A DNA stretch of 64,000 nucleotides from Simmondsia chinensis. Lineage: Eukaryota; Streptophyta; Magnoliopsida; Caryophyllales; Simmondsiaceae. This document shows positions 1 to 12,381 of the stretch, one piece after another; the stretch's first letter is position 1; every line of letters begins with the position of its first letter. Below the pieces are notes generated by a model. That model saw only the letters and a program-made list of their open reading frames with translations. It searched no databases and was not told where the DNA came from. A program made the position numbers and the translations under genes. Location of the stretch: contig JAGTTD010000021.1 of NCBI GenBank assembly GCA_018398585.1, forward strand, positions 22,969,107 to 23,033,106, written 5' to 3'.

Positions 1-545
1 CACAGTGAATCATTCTTTTCCTAAACAAACCAAAGAGTACGCATTACTTGAGCAAGGTTCCAATTTTCAATTTGTTTAATACCGAGTCCCCCTTCATTAA
101 GTGTTCAACAAAGTTTATCCCAAGCTCGTGGAATAAAAGCCCGGCATTTCTTCTCCGTACCACCCCATAGGAAAGCAGAGAAGAGTATTTTGAGCTCTTG
201 CACCACACCTTTAGGGAAAAAGAAAAGATTACCCCAAAAAGACATAACACTCATTAAGACCGAATTCACCAATTCCCTTCGGCCCGCATAAGAGATTTTA
301 CGATGATGCCAACTGAAAATACGCTCCTTTATCCTATCAAACAAAGGACCAAACTGATCAACTTTTAGTCTAGACCCCGAGATCGGAATGCCCAAGTATT
401 TGAGAGGAAGGGCCTCAATACCGAACCCCAACCCCTGCACAATAGACTCACGGTCAACCTGATTTACTCCCGTAAAGCTGATACTACATTTCAATATATT
501 TGACTCAAGCCCAAAAACTTGGGAAAAATTATGGAATTTTCCCCA
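1..545 (-). pseudogene. Decayed LINE reverse-transcriptase fragment (3' part of RT domain)
   Basis: The reverse strand from about 545 down to 105 encodes the C-terminal part of a non-LTR (L1-clade, plant LINE) reverse transcriptase. Visible hallmarks are the LPLKYLGIPI block, the SWHHRKISYAGRRELVNSVL block and the FLWGG block that precedes the zinc-knuckle region. A frame change near 84-105 moves the continuation (GLGIKQIENWNLAQ) into another frame. An in-frame stop follows near position 20, so this is a dead copy. Upstream of 494 the frame carries on with FSQVFGLESNI after the normal coding start is lost. The element runs off the left edge of the window. Confidence 0.9.
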
Positions 546-689
546 AATAGCTTGAGGTGATATTACATTTCATTATATTCTTGTATTTTTAATAATAATA
601 AAAAAGACTCTAACATAGGAAAGATTCAATGTTGTGTTCATCTAAAATTTTAATGTTCTTGAATTTTTTTTTTATTTTGAAAATTATGA

Positions 690-1142
690 AATTTAAGTTT
701 TTTATCTAAAATAATTAAAATTATAAATTTATATTTTAACTATTTACTAATTAAATATCTGTTAAATTTTGTTAAAAATATCAAATAATAATTAAATTTA
801 ATAGATATCTAATAAATAAATAGCCAAAATAAAAATTTATAATTTTAAATTATAAATTTATATTTTAACTATTTATTAATTAGATATCTGTTAAATTTTT
901 ATTAAAAATATCAAATAACACTAAATTTTAACAGATATCTAATTAATAAATAGTCAAAATATAAATTTATAATATAAAATTATAAATTATAAATTTATAT
1001 TTTAACTATTTATTAATTAGATATCTATTAAAATTTTGTTAAAAATATAAAATAACAATAAAAATTTAATAGATATATAATTAATAAATAGTCAAAATAT
1101 AAATTTAAATTTTAAAATATTTTAGATAAATAACTTAAATTT
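690..1142. repeat. Foldback element with three internal tandem hairpins
   Basis: Outer arms at about 690-717 and 1115-1142 are reverse complements (AAATTTAAG, then a TTATCTAAAATA-like run). Between them lie three tandem units of about 120 bp, at about 721-842, 850-972 and 987-1106. Each unit is itself an inverted repeat built on TATTTTAACTATTTATTAAT, GATATCTGTTAAA and their complements. It is extremely AT-rich and non-coding. The nested palindromes suggest a MITE-type foldback DNA element that was internally amplified. No clear target duplication was found. The flanks 546-689 and 1143-1249 hold nothing recognisable. Confidence 0.75.
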
Positions 1143-1249
1143 AATAATATTAAAATAACTAAAATTTTAAATTTTAAAATATTATATCTCTCTTTGTCCC
1201 CCCCAAGCACTACTAACAGTGTTGTGTTTTAAAACACAGCATTAGATCT

Positions 1250-1675
1250 TCTCCCTCTAACTTTTTGAAATTATTAAAAAGGCTCCTCTCCACATGCTTA
1301 TATCATTTTTAGTTGACAGAATTGATGTGATAGTTATATTTTAATTAATGATACAGTAAAATGACAAAAATAGCATTTAATAACTATTATTTTGATCAAA
1401 TTAAGCAAAAATAGATAACTTCTACATAATAAAATATCTTAAATTTCGTGTTTATAAAGAATAATGGTGTTGAAGTGTATTTTAGATCACTTTATTATAT
1501 CATTAATAAAAAACAGTTGTTACGTCAGCTCTGTTGATGAAAGTTGATGTCATTACGCTTGAGAGGAACATTTTTATTAATACGACAAAAACTTAGGAAT
1601 CTTTTTAATAATTCACAAAAGCCAAGGTCATTTTTATTATTTCAAGAACGTTCAGTACTAAAATATGAATAACCC
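1250..1675. mobile_element. Truncated long-TIR MITE, family M1 (Mutator-like), copy A
   Basis: Related to the complete copy at 11836-12372. It shares blocks such as TTTTTGAAATTATTAAAAAGG, the pair of TGATGTCAT-type motifs, TATTAATACGACAAAAACTTAGG and the terminal AATAACCC. The left terminal inverted repeat is missing, so this is a 5'-truncated or deleted copy. It has no coding capacity. Confidence 0.7.
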
Positions 1676-2031
1676 ATTGTATTTTGTTCATTATATTAAT
1701 TTAGTTTTATATTTTTAGTTTTGTAAATTTAATCGTACACAATTGATGTGGTGTAAATTGATCCTTAAAATAAATTTATATTAAATTGTTAATAAAATTT
1801 TTAATGGTATGGCCATGTATTGGGATAAATTGGGTAACAGGTGAATTTGTAGTAGTTTACTTACATTTAGCATGATTATAATGTTAAAACTTACGTCCTC
1901 AACTTAACTTAAATTTGACTAAAAGACTAAATTGACACAATATTAATTATAGAGGGACTAAATTAACATAATTAAAATTATAAGGAATAAATTGTTGAGA
2001 AAAATATAGAAACTTTTTGTGGAAATAACCC
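1676..2031. repeat. Dispersed MITE-like repeat, family M3
   Basis: An AT-rich segment with inverted-repeat character, built from phrases such as ATTAATTTAGTTTTATAT and GACTAAATTGACACAATA and ending in TTTTTGTGGAAATAACCC. The same phrases recur at 38700-39091, and more weakly at 6480-6830 and around 47330-47720. It has no open frame of note. It is probably a non-autonomous DNA element; the exact ends are uncertain. Confidence 0.5.
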
Positions 2032-2777
2032 AATTTTTTATCTATAATTTTGTGCTTGGAAAATTTAAATGGGTTTTAAAACATAAATTTCTTATTTTGG
2101 TTTATATATTATTTTTTTATTTTTCGTGTGTTACACAGTTGGATGTTTGCATTTTTAATAACTATATAGGTCACGTCTTATTTTTTTTCTTTGAATAAAA
2201 TCAGCATATGCATTTGTAAACTTATTTTTATAACATGTAAAGTCGGTACTGACATTTTCGAGGTTCCAAACAAATATTTTAAAGGGGGTCCAGCATATAT
2301 AATAAATTATAAAAATTATAATCATATAACTTATTGATATTAACAATTGATACTTTAAAAATTGTAATTTCAAAAATTTCGAGGCTTCTAAAGTTTGGCC
2401 GCCCCAAGCTGTTACTTGGATTGCTTGAGGTTATATCCTGTCCTGATACCATTTGAAAGCTCTTGTGTTTTGGTATGTAGTAGTTGTGCATACGTGTAAA
2501 ATGAAGTGCTAGTCATGCATTCAATCACACTATTTGGACAATCGATCACGTGTTTTTTTATGATGATAATAAGATAAAATATTATGCTAAACAGAGCCAC
2601 TAATATTCAAAATGAACGCATAGGAGACCATTTTAGCGCAAGTATTGCTTCACGCTTCTACTAATCTTTAGTGTTGCCTACACGTTTTAATTTGTCAAAT
2701 ATTTGTCTGTTTTTATGACATGTTGATCTCGTATAATATCATTTGAAGTATGAAGTAACATTTAAAATTTACATGTA
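2032..2777. other. AT-rich intergenic stretch, no gene seen
   Basis: Only short chance frames with no family resemblance. No tRNA, SINE or convincing repeat was recognised here. Confidence 0.5.
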
Positions 2778-2883
2778 AATTCAAGTAAAACTTTATCTAT
2801 ATAACTAATTATTAGTATTTAGAGACAGAAAGTTCATCTCTAAATACTAACAATTAATTATAGATAAAGTTTTACTTAAATTT
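2778..2883. repeat. 106-bp near-perfect hairpin
   Basis: The left arm (2778-2824, AAATTCAAGTAAAACTTTAT onward) is almost exactly complementary to the right arm (2837-2884), with a 12-base loop. The few mismatches lie near ACTAATTATTAGTA versus TACTAACAATTAAT. The size and perfection fit a MITE made almost wholly of its inverted repeats, or a small-RNA precursor fold. Expression cannot be judged from sequence. Confidence 0.8.
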
Positions 2884-4255
2884 ATCATTTCAAATGAGGA
2901 AAAATGACTTCTCTTTTAAAAGAGGGGAAGTTATCATTTCTAGTGACCTAGAAACATGATTGCAACAACATATAAGTATTCTGATTAGATTTTTCCTAAA
3001 AAATGCTAACACGGCATATGATTTCGGTCATATTTAGGTAGTTTTTACATTAATATACGATGAACTTTTTATCACAATCTGCTAAAAATATTGACATGAC
3101 TTGTAAATATTATCATAATTATGTATTATATTTGCACTTTTATATTTGGTCAAATTCTTACAAAAATTTATCAAATTTTGATATATGGTATCCAGGTGAT
3201 AAAATATTCAACTTCAGGGTACGTCATTATATACATTCAAATGTCATAATATATAATAAATGCTCAAACCTCTGGGTATCTTAGTAATAATTCTACAACT
3301 ACACAGAGTCTAAATAATTTTAAATATGTTATATTATTACCTATATTATCCTGTAACTTGGTATATAAGATTCTTACTAAACTTGTCAGATCGCTTAAGA
3401 GTGCCCAACTACGATTGTTTCTCATCAATTTGATGACCGTTGATGATGACAGGCATGTGCATGCCCTGCTCACTAATTAATCATGCAGCGCGCACCTTCG
3501 TCTCGTCCGCTAGCACACATTTATCTGACACTAAAACAAGTTAAAAATTGTGAAGGGCTCGTGATACCACATATGATGATCACCCACGGAGTATACGAAC
3601 CATAAATTGAAGTAACAATCAAACTAAAAGGGGTATAGGGAGAACACCGGAACTTATGTGGTTCCGTCGAAGCCTATATCCAAGGAGGGGAGCACAACAA
3701 TTTCATTAATATTAATTAGAGTTTACATGAGATATCTCTCAACTCTCAATTCTAATGGTGACATACACAACTCCGTGTATATAAAAAGCCACCACACTAA
3801 AACCGTAGTGTGTCATGGGCCTTAATAAGATTGCCCCAATAGACAAGGCCGAATACAATCAGGCTCCACACATAACCCAACAAATTGGACAAAAAGTAGA
3901 ATCCCACATCAATGGATTAGAAGAGAAAATATCACCTCATATACTATACGAGCTGCTCCATCCATTACTAATTAATTTTGGGATGAAATGGAACCTCATT
4001 TGTTATGTAACACACATGAATTTTATCTTTGTCAAGAATCTTTTGGGTTCGAGTTTGCCACGATTAGCTTCACATTTACTACAACTAAACAAGTTTGGAC
4101 TCTTGCCGGCAAATGCTGAACTAAATGTCAGAGATTACGTGCAGTAAATTGATCCCAGTAATTAACTTTATTTTTTTAAAAATTTCTCCTGCAGATTTAG
4201 ATTCAACCCTGTCAAAATCTGATTAGATTTCCATCCAAGAAATTTAGAATGTTCG
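2884..4255. other. Intergenic; possible old retroelement debris
   Basis: No gene recognised. The part at 3620-4000 (GGAACTTATGTGGTTCCGTC, then GAGGGGAGCACAACAATTTC) reads like leader sequence often seen in plant Copia-type elements. No LTR pair, primer-binding site or coding block supports that. Confidence 0.35.
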
Positions 4256-4551
4256 ACCCTCTTTTGATGATATGCGTAAACCATTTTTTTTTTTTTTGTT
4301 TGAACACCAAGAAGCCCGAAAGCAAATCACATAGCTGGACAATCCATCATAACAAGAGAAACAAGAGGAGGGGGAACATTCTCCCACCAATCGTGCATAC
4401 AGTCAAAAGAAGAATGTCTCTCAGCAGCAAAATGGGCAATTCTATTACAAATTTTAGGACACCAAACAGAAGAGAAAACACAAAAAATAGCAAAAAAGGA
4501 CCGAATATCATCAACAATAGCCATGATTTCAACCCTCTTTTGATGATATGC
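4256..4551 (-). mobile_element. Short 5'-truncated LINE insertion with 20-bp target duplication
   Basis: A perfect 20-bp duplication, ACCCTCTTTTGATGATATGC, lies at 4256-4275 and 4532-4551. The 256-bp insert between them is a LINE 3' end in reverse orientation. The poly-A tail appears as a T run at about 4284-4297. The reverse strand from 4524 reads 65 residues of the RNase H-like tail of plant L1 LINEs (motifs AIVDDIRSFF, NRIAHFAAERH, PPPLVSL) before its stop at about 4327. The perfect duplication implies fairly recent insertion by target-primed reverse transcription. Confidence 0.88.
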
Positions 4552-4886
4552 ATAACTTGGATCATATAGTAATGGTGATTAGGTGTATAGCAACACAAAA
4601 ATGAAACACATAAATACTATATATTAAGCTTGAATTTCCATTGAAAAATGAAGACCCATGCATGAGATACGTATGAATTAATATTAATATTAATGTCTAT
4701 TATAAAGTTTAAGTGTATTGGCTGTTGTGTCATTGTTCTTGTAGGTTCACTTTCAAATTATTATCTCACTTCCTCTGTCATTAGTCATCTTAACATACTT
4801 TTATTTTTATACCTATAAACAATACTTTACTTTTGTATAATTAAATTGATGCTCAGCATCAGTACATAAGGCAGTAAAAAGGATGA

Positions 4887-5147
4887 TGGATCTGTTTAGT
4901 GAAGCTGTAAAAACTATTTTTTTTAAAGTACTTTTATAAAATATGCTTAGATAGAGATATTTTTGCCTAAAGATTTTTTAGATTTCACTTTTACTTCTGT
5001 TTTAAATGAAAAGCATTATTTTCTGCTTCTACTTAAAGACAAAAAAAATATTTATATTTCTGTTTAAATGTATTTTCTTTCCCACAAGTCCAGTATTTTC
5101 ATCAAAAGGTAATTTTTTCGGAAAATAAACTCGACCAAACAGGCCCA
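4887..5147. repeat. Possible hAT-like MITE
   Basis: The ends read GGATCTGTTTAGTGAAGC on the left and, on the opposite strand, GGGCCTGTTTGGTCGAG on the right. This GG..CTGTTTGG signature is typical of small hAT-related elements in plants. The interior is AT-rich and non-coding. I could not fix an 8-bp duplication, so the assignment is tentative. Confidence 0.4.
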
Positions 5148-5590
5148 GAGTGAGCAGTATTCACCCAGCACAACAACCAAAATACACGAAAACAATATTA
5201 AATAACGAATTTTTTTATAATATAGCGATTTAACGATCATGTAAAATAAATAAGGAATGTATTTTATGATTAGAAATCAGAAAAAGAAAGAAAAATTAGC
5301 TGAAAAAAAGCTACGGCTATCAGTTAAATGCCAAGAATATATTCTTATAAAAAGCCTAAAATATAATTTTTAATATATATGTCATGAATTTTCAACGGCA
5401 AATTTAAGTAATAAAAGTAATGAAAGCCTATCCCCCTGCAATGCAAATTGTTACCATAGAATCAATATAGATAAATAAATTTAATACATAAAATTATATA
5501 TTAAACTAAAATATCGTAACAAGGCCTACCTAAAAGAGGAAGCCCTATAGCTTTATAGTTAGTTTTTCTATTAGTAGTAGTTGTATAATT

Positions 5591-5836
5591 ATACCTAAGA
5601 GGATACCAACACGCAAGTACCGGATCCCATTAGAAATCGGAAGTTAAGCGTGCTTGAGAGAGAGTAGTACCAAGATAGGTGACCTCCTGGAAAGTCCTGG
5701 TGTTGCACCCCTCAGTTTTGGAGTTCTCAGAAACAACCTCCCTTCAGGGTGCTACCCTGAAGGGGGAAGACTGCTTACATCCACCCCCCGACCCTATTTA
5801 GGCGGGAGCCCTTCAGGGCACTGAGAATGTTGCTGC
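5591..5836 (+). mobile_element. 5S-headed SINE, copy S1 (full length, subfamily A)
   Basis: A perfect 16-bp target duplication, TAGTAGTTGTATAATT, lies at 5575-5590 and 5837-5852. The first half is a nearly complete 5S rRNA gene. It includes GGATCCCATTAGAA, the box-A-like AAGTTAAGCGTGCTTG and the box-C-like GGTGACCTCCTGG, and ends GTTGCACCCCTCAG. The second half is the Au/Angio-domain-like body (GGCGGGAGCCCTTCAGGGCACTGAG), ending GAATGTTGCT. Retention of the 5S internal promoter suggests RNA polymerase III transcription of the source copy. Confidence 0.9.
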
Positions 5837-5852
5837 TAGTAGTTGTATAATT

Positions 5853-6857
5853 GTAATGCTTTCATGTAGGTTTTTTAGTAAGAGGAGTCGTGTTTAGACT
5901 CTAGAGAAAGGAAGCGAGACCAAGGTCTGACTGCACTTTGGAATATATGATGTAAGGAGTTACAGATTGCTCTTTCAGTTATTTTTTGTTTTAGTTTGAT
6001 ATTTAGAGAAGGGGGTGAGATAGGGACGCTTAACATTATCTTTTACTTGACACATGTATGTAGTACTCGACATGAGCAATCGGCAGGTGACACATGGCGT
6101 TGTTCATGGAACCTTGGGTATTCGAAGCTCAAAGAATATGTTTGGTTCTTAAACCCAGATGAGTAAGTAACACCGGAACCCAACTAGACAAGTAAGGTTA
6201 GTGGCTTTGCGATGAGTGGATGGTATTAAGGGAGCATCATGATTTAGTTTACAATTTAAGGACAATGCGGGCGGATCGACCATGAGAGAGTAAGCTAGCA
6301 AATAATTCGTGATAGTATAGGTAGGCAAGTAATTAGTTATAGGAGATACTCTCTTTTTAATTAATTATAGTCGATGATCTAACCAATACACCAAATTCAA
6401 CATCTTAGGCAAACAACTGTATATTTAAAGAATACATTAACTACACTTCGAAAGCATTTCATAAGAAAATAGTAAAAATAAAAGCGAATCTACGCCATTA
6501 AATTCATATAATTTATTTATTATATCAATTTAGTCCATAAATTTTTAATTGTGTTCATTTATTCGTTGTACAATTAAAATTAACGCAGTTAAGTCCAATA
6601 TAGAAAATTGACAATAATTTTTGATTGGAAACATTGACCCACGATCTCATGATGTCGATAGCATATATAAGTTCTTAATAACACTACGATTTTAGTCAGA
6701 AATTAATATGAATTTCAATATTGAACTTGATTAGGCTGAATTCAATTGTACAAAAATTAAATTTACCACAATTAAAATTTTGTAGACTAATTTAACATGA
6801 TAAGTAGTAAAGAAGCCAATAACATATAAATAATCCAAAAATAAAAAAATAAACTGG
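5853..6857. other. Intergenic, with M3-like debris
   Basis: No gene seen. Around 6480-6830 the sequence shares phrases with repeat family M3 (ATATCAATTTAGTCCATAAA and similar) and is probably a diverged copy. The segment 5880-6340 is slightly GC-richer but gives no recognisable product. Confidence 0.4.
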
Positions 6858-7119
6858 TAAATTACATATTAGTATCCTGAGATTCAGTGTATTAATTTAG
6901 TAGTCCATAAAATTGTGAAATAATTTTTTAGTACTTGTATTTAATAAAATAGTTCAAACAACGACATGAAAGAATAAAAGCGGGGCTTATTTTACACTCT
7001 TACACATTGCTATTTAAATTATTTATTAAATTTATGTAATATTTTTGGCTAAAAGTTATTTTATAAAACTTACTGACTAAAAAAATTAATACATCAAATC
7101 TTAATGTATTAATATATAA
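6858..7119. mobile_element. MITE family M2, copy 1
   Basis: Terminal inverted repeats TAAATTACATATTAGTA (left) and TAATGTATTAATATATAA (right) enclose a non-coding core. The core has the family signature GGGGCTTATTTTACACTCTT and an ATTTAATAAAATAGTTCAAA arm that pairs with TTTAAATTATTTATTAAAT. Three more copies lie at 23303-23577, 28577-28856 and 31954-32200. This copy sits directly upstream of the thaumatin-like gene and ends about 16 bp before its TATA box. Confidence 0.75.
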
Positions 7120-7134
7120 CAGAGGAGGGGGACT

Positions 7135-7142
7135 TATAAATA
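7135..7142 (+). promoter_or_regulatory. TATA box of the thaumatin-like gene
   Basis: TATAAATA lies about 155 bases upstream of the chosen ATG. It is followed by a pyrimidine-rich leader with a CT run, as is common for plant 5' leaders. Confidence 0.6.
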
Positions 7143-7194
7143 AGAGAGATTGACGCAATTAAACACCCACCAAATCCACGCCCCCCATTAACCC

Positions 7195-7217
7195 CCTCTC
7201 TCTCTCTCTCTCTCTCC
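7195..7217 (+). repeat. CT microsatellite in 5' leader
   Basis: A run of CT dinucleotides in the presumed 5' untranslated leader. A second CT run begins just inside intron 1, at about 7346-7365. Confidence 0.85.
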
Positions 7218-7289
7218 CCTCTTTGACTCTTAACTCTTCAACCTCTCCCCCCCACAACCAGCTGTGGAGACTCTGATTCTCTCTCTTCA

Positions 7290-8392
7290 ATGGCGATTCA
7301 CAGCTCTCTCCTCTCGCTTCTCCTCTTACTTCTCCTTCTTGGTACTCTCTCTCTCTCTCTCTCTCGGTGTTACTATCTAAGCCGGACATAACCTCAAACA
7401 ACCGCTTTGGGGTTGTAGTCTTCAAAGTTTTAATTGTTAATATTAATAAGTATTTATTGACTAAACTTTTTTATATTTTATTGTGTCAGTATTGTGTTAT
7501 TAAGAGAAATATTAATATAGGAAAAGGGTCTCATTTATATTGTTAGCTTTGGTTGTTCTATATTGGGTTGCAGAGCTGATGCTCTGTTTCACATTGTATT
7601 CGTAATTCAGATGGGACCCGAAGATGTCACCACGGGCACTGGGTTTGATAATTTTATGCTCTATTTTTCACAATTTTTGCAGGAAATGGAAGTAACACCG
7701 CAACGGCTACAATTTTCACTTTTATAAACAAGTGCACCTACACTGTCTGGCCGGGGACTAACGCCGGCGCCGGCTCCGTCTTGCTTGGCGAAGGCGGTTT
7801 CGTCCTGCCACCTGGCACCTCCATCCAGCTGCCTGCTCCGGCGGGCTGGTCTGGCCGCTTCTGGGCCCGCACCGGCTGCTCTTTCGACGACTCCGGTGCA
7901 GGCCTCTGCACCACCGGTGACTGCGGCAGTCTTCGATGCTCCGGCGGCGGCGCTCCTCCAGTCACCCTGGCCGAGTTTACCCTTAATGGGGCCGGCGGGC
8001 AGGACTTTTACGACGTCAGCCTCGTCGATGGCTATAATGTCGGCCTCGGGGTCACCTCATCGGTGGCGGCCGGTGGAGCTGCCGGGAAGTGCGAGTACGC
8101 GGGGTGCGTGGCAGACTTGAACGGGAGCTGCCCGCCGGAGCTGAGGGTGGCGGATCCCGGGGTAGCAGGTTCGGTGGTGGCATGTAAGAGCGCGTGCGCG
8201 GCGTTCAACTCGCCAGAGTTTTGCTGTACCGGCAACCACGCCACGCCGGAGACCTGCACGCCAACGCAGTATTCGGTGATGTTCAAAAACGCGTGCCCTA
8301 CGGCGTATAGCTACGCATATGATGACGCGTCGAGTACATGCACGTGTACCGGGTCGGATTATACCATCACCTTTTGCCCGACCGGACTGTGA
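7290..8392 (+). CDS. Thaumatin-like protein (PR-5 family), secreted
   Basis: Coding exons are 7290-7341 and 7683-8392, giving 253 residues. The intron is GT-AG (CTTG|GTACTC ... TTTGCAG|GAAATG). Residues 1 to about 18 form a leucine-rich signal peptide (MAIHSSLLS then a Leu run), so the protein should enter the secretory pathway. The mature part begins TATIFTFINKC. It carries the thaumatin signature WARTGCSFDDSGAGLC and the acidic-cleft residues seen as R in GRFWART, E in LAEF, two D in YDVSLVDG and D in YAYDD. It ends ITFCPTGL. The family is apoplastic or vacuolar and has antifungal, beta-glucan-binding or osmotin-like roles; which role applies here cannot be told. I count 17 cysteines rather than the usual 16, because STCTC has one extra. 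Exon 2 is far more GC-rich than its surroundings. Confidence 0.95.
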
Positions 8393-10729
<2,337 letters not shown>

Positions 10730-11767
10730 AACTTGTTTGGCGCATGGAATTGGAATTGGACTGTAAAATTGAAATTCTATTTCCAATTCTGATGGAATTG
10801 AAATTGCATTGTTTGGCTCATCAAAGGAACTAGAGGTTGAAGTTATAGTTACATAGTGATTCGAATCATCAAGGGTTTTCAGTCAATTGAGTTGAAGTAT
10901 TTCAAGTTTTAAATCAACTATATTTAAGTTTTGCTCGGCGTGGTTCACATTTTGTTCAAGTTATTATAGTTGAAAAGATTCACTTTGAGTTCATGTTACT
11001 CGATTTTTGTGTCAAATCGGGTCGAGTATCGCGTCAGATTATTTGATGTCTAAGGTATCTTAGATTTTCAGTTAATCAGGTTAAGTCTTTTTGGGATTCA
11101 GGCTAGCCATGGTCGGATTTGGGTTCATTTAGGTCATTTTAAGCTCGACTCATCCTAGTAAATGAGTTGCATCATTTCAAAATTCTAGTCATTTTAAGCT
11201 GAGTTTGAGATAGATCGGGTGATTTTAGGTATGGATCGTATTATGTTTTGGGTTAAATTCATCGGGTGATTTCACTTCAACTTAAACTTATTTACATCAC
11301 ATTCAAGGTGAGTGGTTTCATTTTTTGGATTTGAGTTATCTCGAGTTTCGGGTCAATCAGGTTGGGTCATTTCAAACTTTGAGGTAAGGTGATTTCGGCC
11401 ATTTCAAGGTCAAGTCGTTTGAATTTGATGATTTCGAGGTTCGGATCAAATTTTAAGTTGTGGGTAAGTCTTTAAATTTTGAGTCATCTTGAATTTGGGT
11501 TAATCAAGTGGTGTCAGTTTGGATTTTAGGTAAATGGAGTTAACATAGAGTTGTAATTCTTTACCCCCATCCTAAGGAATTACAAAATATGATCTTCAGT
11601 TAAAACCAAATTTCTATGGAATTGCGCAGTGAAATTATAATTCCAATTCCAGCAGGTGAACGAAATAGCAGAATTAAAATTCTAAGTCCCAATTTCAGCT
11701 TCTAATTTCAGCAGAATTGGAAAAATTTTAGAAGGAAAAAGAATTCTCATTTACCAAATAGAGCCTA
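10730..11767. mobile_element. Non-autonomous element with decayed GGGTC-type minisatellite core
   Basis: The ends share inverted AATTCCAATTCC-type sequence. The left reads TTGTTTGGCGCATGGAATTG and TTGGCTCATCAAAGG; the right reads CCAATTCCAGCAGGTGAACG and TACCAAATAGAGCC. The TTTGG / CCAAA termini fit a hAT-like element. The interior (about 10850-11530) is a run of degenerate phrases of the type TCGGGTCAGGTTGGGTCATTTC, with no open frame. It looks like an ancient tandem array enclosed by transposon ends. The boundaries are approximate. Confidence 0.5.
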
Positions 11768-11835
11768 AATTATCGGATCCTTACGGAAAAAGCAAAGAAG
11801 AGGAAACAAAAATTGTAAAGTCACCATTATTAATA

Positions 11836-12372
11836 GGGTTATTTACATTTTAGTATCTTGATATTTTTAAAAATAATAAAAAAAACCCTAATCTTTTTTA
11901 ATTATTAAAAAGGCCCCTAAATTTTTATCATATTAATAAAAAGACCCCTCTCAAACATGATGACGTCATTTTTCATCGACAGAGCTAACTTGGTAATTAC
12001 TTTTTATTAATGCTACAATAAAATAACCTAAAATACACTTCAACTCCCTTATTATTCCTTTATAAGCACAAAATTCGAGATGTTATGTTATGTAGAAGCT
12101 ATCTATTTCGCTTAATTTTTTTCAAAATATAGTTATTAGAGAGTATTTTTATTACTTTAGTATAGTAATAGTAAAAACACAGCTGTCATATCGTTCTGTC
12201 AACTAAAAATGACATCATTGCATTACAGAGAAGCCTTTTTATTAATGCAACAAAAACTTAGGGCCTTTTTATTAATACAACAAAAACTTAGGGGCGTTTT
12301 TAATAATTTAAAAAGGCCAGGATCCTTTTTATTATCTCTAAAAATATTGGGGTACTAAAATATAAATAACCC
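11836..12372. mobile_element. Complete long-TIR MITE, family M1, copy B (Mutator-like)
   Basis: A perfect 9-bp duplication, TTATTAATA, lies at 11827-11835 and 12373-12381. The element starts GGGTTATTTACATTTTAGTA and ends with the matching inverse TACTAAAATATAAATAACCC. The inverted homology extends about 200 bp inward from each end (AATAATAAAAA, GCCCCTAAATTTTTATC, ATGATGACGTCATTTTTCAT and so on). Long terminal repeats with a 9-bp duplication are characteristic of Mutator-like elements. It has no transposase and so is non-autonomous. Confidence 0.88.
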
Positions 12373-12381
12373 TTATTAATA

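Noticed and set aside
3620..4150. A possible Copia LTR or gene fragment
   Set aside because: Only a vague similarity of the leader-like phrase. No TG...CA borders, primer site, paired copy or coding motif could be shown.
4249..4569. A 106-codon forward frame
   Set aside because: It spans the reverse-oriented LINE insertion and its duplicated flanks, so it is antisense to LINE sequence.
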